Positions 1-7,006 of a stretch of DNA of 64,000 nucleotides are shown here, in pieces (the stretch's first letter is position 1; each line of letters opens with the position of its first letter). Position numbers and translations under genes: made by a program. Source of the DNA: Polaribacter aquimarinus (lineage in GTDB: Bacteria > Bacteroidota > Bacteroidia > Flavobacteriales > Flavobacteriaceae); NCBI RefSeq assembly GCF_003129485.1, contig NZ_QFFG01000001.1, forward strand, positions 372,001 through 436,000, written 5' to 3'. The notes beneath the pieces were generated by a model, which saw nothing but the letters and a program-made list of their open reading frames with translations, was not told where the DNA came from and ran no database searches.

Positions 1-1776
1 AGTAACCATAATAACCGTTTCTGGTTTTAGTTTTACCAATTCATCTAAATTCGGAAAAGTTTCTCTACTTAAACGAACTTGAAAAACTTGATTGCTCGAA
101 TCTCTTAAATCAATAAACATTAACTCTCCATGATCACGTACACTAGAAACCCAACCTGATAATGTTACTTCATCATTTATAGAATCATCAGATAATTCAG
201 AAATTTTATGTGTTCTGTATTCATCTTTAATTACAATTGGAATTTCTGGTAATTCTTCTGTTTGTTTATTAGTTGTTGGTTGTTGGTTGTTGGCTAATGA
301 TTTTTTACTTACTACTTCCAACTTCTTACTTCCAACTTCATTAGAGGCTAATTGTTTCAGAATTTCTTCACGAATTACTTTTCCTGAAGCTCCTTTACCA
401 ATAATTTGAATTACTTTACCAACTAAGATTCCTGCTTTTCCTTGATTTCCTCCTTTAATATCTGCAGCAATAGCTTCGTTTTCTGCAATTACTTTTGCAA
501 CAGCATCTTTAATTTTATCTTCAGAAATCGTATTGTCTTCAAAGTATTTATTGTAATCGAAATCTCTATCTTTTAAGTATGATGTAATTCCGTTTTGAAC
601 TAAAACAGAAGTAATTTTATCATCTTTAAATAATTGGAAAATTTCAATTAACTGTTCTACACTATGAATATTTGCATATTCATCAGCTTTTAAATTGTTT
701 ACTAAGGTTTTTGCTACAAAAGAAGGATCTTTGATTACATTATTTATCTCAACAAATGTTTTAGAACGCAAAGAATCTGCCGTAAAAAACTTTGCATCTT
801 GTGGTAAAACACCACCTTTTATTAAAATAGATTCTACTGCAAAAGGTAAAGAACTTACATCTACATCTATACTTTCTACAACTTGTTTTATGTTTACAAA
901 TGGTAAATCTGGTTCAGAAATAAAACGATAATCTGCTTCAAATTCTTTTTTACGCATTGTTTTGGTTTGCTTTAAATCTGCATCCCATAAAACCGTAGTT
1001 TGGTCTGGTCTAAACTCTTTATTTTCTATGTAATAATTAAGTTGTTTTTCAATTTCTTCCTTTAAAGCATCTACCATAAACTTAAATGAATTTAAGTTTT
1101 TGATTTCTGTTCTTGGATTTAAATCATAACTTCTTTTCTTACGTAAAGACACAGAAACATCCGATTTAAACTCTCCTTTTTCAAGGTTTGCTTCCGATAT
1201 TTTTAAATTCTGAACAATTCTTTGAATATATTGTGCATAGATTGAAGCATCTTCTATATGACGAATACAAGGTTCTGTTACAATTTCTATTAACGGAACT
1301 CCTGCTTTGTTAAAATCTACTAAAGAAACTTTCTTTTCGTGCATTAATTTTGCAGCATCTTCTTCAATATGAACCTGCGTTAAATTCACTGTAAACTGAG
1401 AACCATCGTTTCTAAAACAAGAAACTTGTCCATCAGGAATTACAGGATTATGAAACTGTGTAATTTGAATATTCTTTGGATTGTCTGGATACTCATAATG
1501 TTTACGATCCCAAGAAATTACTTCATTTTCAAAGGTTGATTTTACTGCTTTTCCAAAATAAATAGCTTTGGTAATTGCTTCTTTATTTATGGAAGGTAAA
1601 ACGCCCATTTGCCCGGTACAAACAGAACATATATTGGTGTTTGGCTGCTCAATTTCTTGGTTTGCACAAGAGCAAAATAACTTTGTTTTTGTGTTTAATC
1701 GAACGTGTGTTTCTAAACCAATTACCAACTCTAACTCGTGCTTTTTTAGCAACTCATTTAATTGTTCCAATTCCAT
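1..1776 (-). CDS. gatB/aspS: GatB-AspRS fusion: amidotransferase subunit B joined to aspartyl-tRNA synthetase (partial)
   Basis: One uninterrupted reading frame of 592 codons runs from the ATG at 1776 off the left edge. Residues 1 to about 474 are GatB: a VIGLETHVRL start, a zinc-type CxC...CxxC cluster near residues 35-52, and a YqeY-like tail with GKAGILVGKV and GKASGKVIREE. GatB activates and amidates Asp-tRNA(Asn) or Glu-tRNA(Gln) within GatCAB. After a low-complexity linker (about 475-516), the frame continues as the N-terminal anticodon-binding OB fold of AspRS, with RTHKISEL, SGWVSSVRDHG and FIDLRD. The catalytic core must lie outside the window. The ATG overlaps the gatA stop by one base (TAATG), so the two are co-translated. 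I recall such fusions being annotated in Flavobacteriia. The order suggests one protein that charges Asp onto tRNA and helps amidate it. Confidence 0.93.
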   Translation of the reverse strand, partial: MELEQLNELLKKHELELVIGLETHVRLNTKTKLFCSCANQEIEQPNTNICSVCTGQMGVLPSINKEAITKAIYFGKAVKSTFENEVISWDRKHYEYPDNPKNIQITQFHNPVIPDGQVSCFRNDGSQFTVNLTQVHIEEDAAKLMHEKKVSLVDFNKAGVPLIEIVTEPCIRHIEDASIYAQYIQRIVQNLKISEANLEKGEFKSDVSVSLRKKRSYDLNPRTEIKNLNSFKFMVDALKEEIEKQLNYYIENKEFRPDQTTVLWDADLKQTKTMRKKEFEADYRFISEPDLPFVNIKQVVESIDVDVSSLPFAVESILIKGGVLPQDAKFFTADSLRSKTFVEINNVIKDPSFVAKTLVNNLKADEYANIHSVEQLIEIFQLFKDDKITSVLVQNGITSYLKDRDFDYNKYFEDNTISEDKIKDAVAKVIAENEAIAADIKGGNQGKAGILVGKVIQIIGKGASGKVIREEILKQLASNEVGSKKLEVVSKKSLANNQQPTTNKQTEELPEIPIVIKDEYRTHKISELSDDSINDEVTLSGWVSSVRDHGELMFIDLRDSSNQVFQVRLSRETFPNLDELVKLKPETVIMVT

Positions 1777-3176
1777 TATATCGTATCTTTTAAGAAGTGA
1801 GCAAACTTCAAAACAAGTTCGTCATTATTTTTTGCAGCAGAAATTTGTAATCCGGTTGCTGTTCCTTGAGGTACTGTCAAAGTTGGTAATTGCCCTAAAC
1901 TAAAACCAACTGTGTAAGCATCTGACAAATACATTGCCAAAGGATCTTTTAAACTGTCTCCTATTTTTGGCGGTGTGCTAGGTGTAACCGGTGATAAAAT
2001 GATATCAACTTCTTGAAAATCTTTTTCAAAATTATCAGCAATTTGGTCTCTTAAATTCAATCCTTTTAAATAGATTTCATCAGAAAAACCTTGAGATAGC
2101 ACTTGATTTCCACCAACAATTCTACGTTTTGTTTCTTCAGAAAAATTTTCTGAACGAGTAATAGAATAGGTATCTTTTAAATTATCACCTTCAATTCTTG
2201 CTCCATAATTTGTTCCATCTAATCTAGATAAATTAGAAGCAGTTTCTGCCATTGCTAATGTATAATAGGTAGAAACCAAAGTATCTGATTCAAAGAAATC
2301 TAATTCTTTAACTTTAATTCCTTTCGCTTTAATTTTTTCTAAGGATGCTAAAAAATCTGACTTAACTTGAGCATCAATTGCTTCGCTTTCAATAAAGTTT
2401 TTAAAGTATCCAATAGTTTTAATTTGATCTGCATTTAAAACAGCTTCTTCAGAAATTGCTTTTGATTGATACGTAGTTTGATCTTTTACATCTTTACCAC
2501 TCATCACATTTAAAACAATTCTAATATCTTCTATTGATTTTGCTATTGGACCAACACAATCTGTAGAAGAAGCGTAGGCCATAATTCCATATCTAGAAAT
2601 TCTTCCATAAGTTGGTTTAAAACCATACACTTTATTGTAACCTGCTGGTTGACGAATTGAACCTCCTGTATCTCCTCCAATAGAAAAAACAGTGTAATCT
2701 TTAGCTACATTAACTGCAGAACCTCCACTAGAACCTCCACCAACTAACTCAGGATTAATAGCATTTTTAACTGCTCCAAAAATGGTGTTTTCAGAAGAAG
2801 AACCGTGACCAAAAGAATCACAATTTTCTTTTACTAACGGAATTGCACCTGCATCTAACAATTTTTGAATTGCAGTTGCAGTATAAGATGATTTATAGTT
2901 TTTTAACAATTCTGAACTAGAAGTAGTTAATGTTCCTTGAACCATATACACATCTTTAATTCCGAAAGGAATTCCTTCTAACAAACCAATTTCTTGCCCG
3001 CTTTCAATTTTAGCATCAACATTTGCTGCTAATTCTAAAGCTTTTAAATCTAAAAGTGAATTGACTGTATTGTGAGTGTTTGATTTTAATAAATCTAATC
3101 TATCTTGAACTAATTGAGTACAAGTGATTTCTTTGTTCATCATTTGTTGATGAATTTGATGTATTTGCGATTCCAT
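1776..3176 (-). CDS. gatA: Asp-tRNA(Asn)/Glu-tRNA(Gln) amidotransferase subunit A
   Basis: Glutaminase subunit of GatCAB, an amidase-signature enzyme that releases ammonia from glutamine for tRNA-bound Asp or Glu. At 466 residues it is near the usual family length of about 480. The amidase triad can be placed by spacing: Lys74 in GIPFGIKD, the cis-Ser near residue 149 in GGGSSGGSA, and the nucleophile Ser173 in GGDTGGSIRQPA. It follows gatC with about 2 bases between them and overlaps gatB/aspS by one base, so gatC-gatA-gatB/aspS is a tight operon. Expression is probably set by the attenuator in front of gatC. The identification is secure. Whether Asn or Gln tRNA is the main physiological substrate is inferred from the AspRS fusion and the Asn-rich leader. 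Confidence 0.96.
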   Translation of the reverse strand: MESQIHQIHQQMMNKEITCTQLVQDRLDLLKSNTHNTVNSLLDLKALELAANVDAKIESGQEIGLLEGIPFGIKDVYMVQGTLTTSSSELLKNYKSSYTATAIQKLLDAGAIPLVKENCDSFGHGSSSENTIFGAVKNAINPELVGGGSSGGSAVNVAKDYTVFSIGGDTGGSIRQPAGYNKVYGFKPTYGRISRYGIMAYASSTDCVGPIAKSIEDIRIVLNVMSGKDVKDQTTYQSKAISEEAVLNADQIKTIGYFKNFIESEAIDAQVKSDFLASLEKIKAKGIKVKELDFFESDTLVSTYYTLAMAETASNLSRLDGTNYGARIEGDNLKDTYSITRSENFSEETKRRIVGGNQVLSQGFSDEIYLKGLNLRDQIADNFEKDFQEVDIILSPVTPSTPPKIGDSLKDPLAMYLSDAYTVGFSLGQLPTLTVPQGTATGLQISAAKNNDELVLKFAHFLKDTI

Positions 3177-3178
3177 GT

Positions 3179-3445
3179 TTATTCTTCTATCACTTTAGAC
3201 ACTACCAAATATCCGTTCTTTTCTTTTGGGAAATTTTCAATGATGATTTCTTTTTCTATTGATGAACTATCAATTACAATATCCTCTCTTAAATCATCTA
3301 AAGAGACAGCGTTATTAGAAGTATTGAAAGAAGTATTGTTTGTTGTGTTTGCATTCTTAATCACCTCAAACAACTTACTTACAGTTTCTGATTCTTTTGC
3401 TCCTTTAATACTCGACAGAACGTCGACTGTCATCATTTTACTCAT
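3179..3445 (-). CDS. gatC: Divergent GatC-like amidotransferase subunit C
   Basis: An 88-residue protein immediately upstream of gatA. The C-terminal half (about residues 48-88) has the GatC pattern of a short LRED segment followed by a 'NxPxxxxGYxxVxKVIE' ending (here NFPKEKNGYLVVSKVIEE), the part that wraps around GatA. The N-terminal half does not look like the usual GatC helices. Residues 31-45 form an Asn/Thr/Ser-rich stretch with seven Asn. So this is either a rebuilt GatC with a new N-terminus or a fusion of a different small domain to a GatC tail. Position, spacing and C-terminal pattern support a role in assembling GatCAB. The start could also be Met4 or Met5. The first ATG lies 19 bases after the attenuator T-run. 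Confidence 0.72.
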   Translation of the reverse strand: MSKMMTVDVLSSIKGAKESETVSKLFEVIKNANTTNNTSFNTSNNAVSLDDLREDIVIDSSSIEKEIIIENFPKEKNGYLVVSKVIEE

Positions 3446-3464
3446 TATTCTAAATTTTTAGTCT

Positions 3465-3490
3465 AAAAAAAAACCTTCCAAATTGGAAGG
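3465..3490 (-). terminator. Conditional terminator of the gat attenuator
   Basis: A 7-bp GC-rich stem with a 3-base loop (CCTTCCA ATT TGGAAGG on the minus strand) is followed directly by nine T and ends 19 bases before the gatC ATG. There is no other minus-strand gene between it and the leader peptide, so it is best read as the attenuator's terminator rather than the end of an upstream gene. Confidence 0.8.
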
Positions 3491-3542
3491 CTTTATTTAT
3501 ATATTTTTAAACAACAACCTTCCAATCCTATAAATTAGGATT
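3465..3542 (-). promoter_or_regulatory. Transcription attenuator with competing hairpins upstream of gatC
   Basis: Reading the minus strand: arm 1 AATCCTA (3542-3536) can pair with TAGGATT (3530-3524); arm 2 ATTGGAAGG (3526-3518) can pair with arm 3 CCTTCCAAT (3490-3482) as a 9-bp antiterminator; arm 3 CCTTCCA (3490-3484) can instead pair with arm 4 TGGAAGG (3480-3474), followed by nine T (3473-3465), an intrinsic terminator. Arms 2-3 and 3-4 are mutually exclusive. A ribosome stalled on the Asn codons would cover arm 1 and free arm 2 for antitermination. One reaching the stop codon at 3530-3528 would cover arm 2 and let the terminator form. Confidence 0.78.
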
Positions 3543-3575
3543 ATTGAAATTATTATTGTTATTATTGATTATCAT
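3528..3575 (-). CDS. Asn-rich leader peptide of the gat operon
   Basis: A 15-codon reading frame, ATG at 3575 to TAG at 3528, encodes MIINNNNNNFNNPNL: nine Asn codons (eight AAT, one AAC) of 15. It starts about 16 bases after a TATATTTG promoter box and ends inside the first arm of a set of alternative hairpins that precede gatC. This is the layout of amino-acid attenuation leaders such as those of trp and his operons, but with Asn codons, which fits an operon making Asn-tRNA(Asn). An AAT trinucleotide run could produce such a peptide by chance. The coincidence with the hairpins argues against that. Confidence 0.75.
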   Translation of the reverse strand: MIINNNNNNFNNPNL

Positions 3576-3591
3576 TTCTTAAATTCGAGGT

Positions 3592-3599
3592 CAAATATA
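3592..3599 (-). promoter_or_regulatory. -7 box of the gat operon promoter
   Basis: TATATTTG matches the Bacteroidetes -7 consensus TAnnTTTG. It lies 16 bases upstream of the leader-peptide ATG at 3575, placing the transcript start only a few bases before it. No clear -33 TTG was found at the expected spacing. Confidence 0.55.
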
Positions 3600-3722
3600 T
3601 ACCAAATAAATAGACTAAGCACTATTTTTTAGTATATCTGAGTTTATTTACGAATTTGATAAAATTATGATTCTTAATTTATTAGTTTTTAAAATTCTAT
3701 TACAATTAAAGGCTCAGACTAA

Positions 3723-3878
3723 AATTATTTCAAAGAAATTAGATATTGAAAAGTGGTCATTCTCTAGTATCCTTTTTATTGGATAGCTATTGTATCAAAA
3801 AACAAGACGCTACTGTTAACCAAAACTAAGCTTTATCTTACAGTTTATCAGTCAACAGAAAAACTACTGTAAAATCTT
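3723..3878 (-). pseudogene. Decayed 3' fragment of the porin gene at 7007-8263
   Basis: About 155 bases align to the 3' end of the intact porin gene (7004 to about 7160) over the stop codon and the last 45-50 codons. Both share AATTATTTCAAAGAAATT, then AGATATTG versus TGATATTG, then TATCCTTTTT, and a common ending around CCGTAAAATCATAA versus ACTGTAAAATCTTAA. The fragment contains stop codons and small indels, so it is not coding. It has the same orientation as the intact gene and lies on the other side of the G8-domain gene. That makes it a remnant of a second porin copy or of a duplication that came with insertion of that gene. Confidence 0.8.
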
Positions 3879-4060
3879 AACATGTTTATTAATTATTAAA
3901 AACATCTTAGTTAAAAGTTTAAATTTCAATATTATACATAACTTCAAAAGGAATTTTTAATATTTTATTCTATAAATATTAAACAGATACAACAGGATGG
4001 TTGATTTGCAAACACCTTATATTTTAGAACTGACTCATTTTGAATGAACCTATTTTTAAT

Positions 4061-6994
4061 ATGAAAAAAAAGATCCTTTATTTTTTTGTTGTTTTTACTT
4101 TAGTATTTGAACTGTCAGCTACTAAAAACCGCTCTCTAAGTTTTATTAATACTGAAGAAGCAATACTGTTTTCTGGTAATAATAATCTATTTAAACTTAT
4201 CTCAACCAATCTTCCTACCATACAAGCTGTAAAAAGTGGTAGTTGGCAAAACATAGCTACGTGGTCGACAGGAATTATACCAACGGAAAATGATGACGTT
4301 GTAATACCCGAAGGAATAACTGTAGATTTAGTTGGAACTGCAAAAGCTAAAACTATTACTGTAAGAGGAAGTTTAAAAGGGTTGAAAGCTCAAAAAAATG
4401 ACGCTTCAATAGATTTAGAAACAGAAATGATTTTGGTTATGGGCGCTAATGCTCATTTTGAAATTGGTACTAAAAACCAACCATACATAGCTGATGGTAA
4501 ATGCAAAATAACTCTAATTGGTACGAACAAAGAAAGTTTAGGTACAATGGGAGATAATTTTATTGGCGCAATGAATGGAGGTAAAATAGAATTTCACGGA
4601 AAAGAGAAAATAAGTTGGACACATTTAGGTGCAAATGCTACTGTGGGCTCAAATTCAATCACTTTGTCAGAACCTGTTGATTGGGAAATAGGAGATGAAA
4701 TTGTTATTGTTTCTAGTAGAACAGACTGGAATGAGGCAGAAAAAAGAATAATTAATTCTATTAGTGCTGATAATTTAAAAATCACCTTTAATGAAACTCT
4801 AAAATTCCCTCATTTTAGCAAAACTAAAACATATACTAGAACTACAGATGGTAAAAGTTGGACTGCAGATTTAAGAGCAGAAGTAGGACTTTTATCACAT
4901 AATATCAAAATTCAAGGAGCAGAGAATAGCGAACAAACTGGTTTTGGAGGACATATAATGGCTATGCCTAACAGTACTCTTATTGGAAGTAGTGTAGAAC
5001 TCTACAGAATGGGCCAAAAAGCAAAATTAGGAAAGTATCCTTGGCATTGGCATCTACTTCATGATTTTGGAACTGGACAATATTTTAAAAATTCTAGCAT
5101 ACATAAATCTTTTAATAGAGCTATTACCATACATGGAACGAGCTACACTACTATAGATAATAATTTTTTTTATGACCACATAGGACATGGTGTATTTCTT
5201 GAAGATGGTAGTGAGCGTTATAATGTGATAAAAAACAATGTAGCATTAGGAACAAGAAAACCAAAAAAAGGAGAAGAAGTTACACCTTCTGACAATCAAT
5301 TAAATGAAGTACAGAATAGAACTCCTGCCACATATTGGATAACCAATCCAAACAATACCTTTCAAAATAACGTAGCAGCAGGAACAGAAGGAACAGGGTA
5401 TTGGTTTGCTTTTCCTCAAAAACCAATGGGAGATTCTGCAAAAGATTCTAGATTCAATGGTATTGAACCTTATAAAGAACCTCTTGGGCTTTTTAAAGGA
5501 AATAAAGCACACAGTTGCGTAAGCGGTGTTGATGTATTCGATCAACTTACAAGTGATCATAAAATACTTAGTAACAGAGGTTGGCAAAACAAAGAAGAAC
5601 ATTTATTTGAAGACTGCACTTGGTATTCTAATAAACTCGGCTTGTATTCTGGCTTAGGGAATAGTGTAGGTAATAGATTCGAATATACTAGTAACCTCGT
5701 TTTTTTTAACAACATTGTTATTGATAATACAACTGCTATACAATTTGCTAGTTTTTCGCAAATTAAAGAATCTGTAATTGTGGCAGATTCTGAAACAGGA
5801 ATTTTACAAGGTAATACAAGATTATATAGAATGTATGATGGACCTGGTCAAATTAAAAATTGCCACTTTGTGGGATGGAACACAGGTACTAGAACATTTA
5901 TAAGTAGTGGTGGTGCTGCAACTAAAAATACAAATCATCGTCTTTCAGGCATCACTACAGATAATAATAAAATACCTCATGTAATATTACCAAATTATGA
6001 CATTCCTATTAAAAATGACGATACAAGACCTCAGAACCCATCTCATCCAAGAAATTGGATTACTGTGTTATTAGATGAAGATGGCTCTCTAACCGGTAAG
6101 GCAAATTCTTCTATTGTTAGCAATCATCCATTTATGTTAGTTGGAGATGAAACAAAACCCTCTAATTGGATAAGAGCTTATGTTAGTCCTCATAAATTTG
6201 CATCATCAGTACTACGTTTTCCGAGTTTGACTACAGCTCAAATTCCAAATTTATCTTGTAGAAGAATTAAAGATAAAACTCCAATAGCTTCTGCATACCA
6301 TATTTACGGATTTAAAACATTTATTCAATTTCCATTTATTGTTAACGAAGGCTTTCAATACACATACACTTTCGAGTCTTTACCCACAACAAAAAGCATT
6401 AACATTGCCATGGAAAATGCTAGAGTTGGTGATAACTATGTTCTAAAATTTTCAGATTTTGGTAAACTTGGTGGATTAAATTTAACTTTTTCTAGTAAAA
6501 ATTTAAACGAAAGCAACTCATTAACAGATCTAAATAGCAATGATAGCAGTTCTTTTTATAGAGAACCTAATGGTGATCTTTTTATAAAAATTGTGGCTAC
6601 TCAAATGAACCAAACAATAAATATGACTTGGACTAATAATTATTCTGTACCAATGTTAGATACAGATAATGATTTAGTAAGTGATAGAAGTGAAATTACA
6701 AATGGCACAAATCCTTTTAGTGATGATGGAACATTAAATACAGAAACTTTTATTACCACTAGTGACGAAGTAAATCTTTTTCCTAATCCTGTAAATGATC
6801 TTTTAAATTTTTCTGGAACTTTTTTTGATTCAGATACTAGTATTCAAATCTTTAATTTGTTAGGAAAAGTGGTACTTACAAAAGAGTTAAAAATTAATAA
6901 ATTTATAAATACTTCAAATTTACCATCAGGTTTTTACATCGTTGTTATGAATAATAGAAGTAAATCTATAGCAAAGAAAATACTTGTTAAATAA
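4061..6994 (+). CDS. Secreted G8-domain/beta-helix protein with type IX sorting domain
   Basis: From the ATG at 4061 this is 977 residues; an in-frame TTG 21 bases earlier is less likely because the signal peptide (MKKKILYFFVVFTLVFEL) starts at the ATG. After the signal comes a G8 domain with GSWQNIATWSTGIIP and a run of short beta strands (roughly 45-190). A long middle part has Asn- and Gly-rich strand repeats typical of right-handed beta-helices, and includes PWHWHL and GHGVFLEDGSERYN motifs. These resemble the CEMIP/TMEM2 family of hyaluronan-binding or -degrading proteins. Near the C-terminus is a calcium-type DTDNDLVSDRSE repeat, then a Por secretion (type IX) sorting domain of about 75 residues (FPNPVNDLLNFSG ... 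PSGFYIVVM). It is probably an exported polysaccharide-binding or -cleaving protein. The substrate cannot be told from the sequence. Confidence 0.82.
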   Translation: MKKKILYFFVVFTLVFELSATKNRSLSFINTEEAILFSGNNNLFKLISTNLPTIQAVKSGSWQNIATWSTGIIPTENDDVVIPEGITVDLVGTAKAKTITVRGSLKGLKAQKNDASIDLETEMILVMGANAHFEIGTKNQPYIADGKCKITLIGTNKESLGTMGDNFIGAMNGGKIEFHGKEKISWTHLGANATVGSNSITLSEPVDWEIGDEIVIVSSRTDWNEAEKRIINSISADNLKITFNETLKFPHFSKTKTYTRTTDGKSWTADLRAEVGLLSHNIKIQGAENSEQTGFGGHIMAMPNSTLIGSSVELYRMGQKAKLGKYPWHWHLLHDFGTGQYFKNSSIHKSFNRAITIHGTSYTTIDNNFFYDHIGHGVFLEDGSERYNVIKNNVALGTRKPKKGEEVTPSDNQLNEVQNRTPATYWITNPNNTFQNNVAAGTEGTGYWFAFPQKPMGDSAKDSRFNGIEPYKEPLGLFKGNKAHSCVSGVDVFDQLTSDHKILSNRGWQNKEEHLFEDCTWYSNKLGLYSGLGNSVGNRFEYTSNLVFFNNIVIDNTTAIQFASFSQIKESVIVADSETGILQGNTRLYRMYDGPGQIKNCHFVGWNTGTRTFISSGGAATKNTNHRLSGITTDNNKIPHVILPNYDIPIKNDDTRPQNPSHPRNWITVLLDEDGSLTGKANSSIVSNHPFMLVGDETKPSNWIRAYVSPHKFASSVLRFPSLTTAQIPNLSCRRIKDKTPIASAYHIYGFKTFIQFPFIVNEGFQYTYTFESLPTTKSINIAMENARVGDNYVLKFSDFGKLGGLNLTFSSKNLNESNSLTDLNSNDSSSFYREPNGDLFIKIVATQMNQTINMTWTNNYSVPMLDTDNDLVSDRSEITNGTNPFSDDGTLNTETFITTSDEVNLFPNPVNDLLNFSGTFFDSDTSIQIFNLLGKVVLTKELKINKFINTSNLPSGFYIVVMNNRSKSIAKKILVK

Positions 6995-7006
6995 AATATT
7001 TGATAA

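Noticed and set aside
273-341. Interpreting the heptamer repeats as a CRISPR array
   Set aside because: Units are 7-14 bases and contiguous, with no spacers and no cas genes.
3474-3490. Reading the hairpin before gatC as the terminator of a separate upstream gene
   Set aside because: There is no minus-strand gene upstream within 500 bases apart from the leader peptide and the decayed porin fragment, and the pairing alternatives fit an attenuator.
4040-4060. Earlier TTG start of the G8-domain gene
   Set aside because: It would place seven extra residues ahead of a well-formed signal peptide that begins at ATG 4061.
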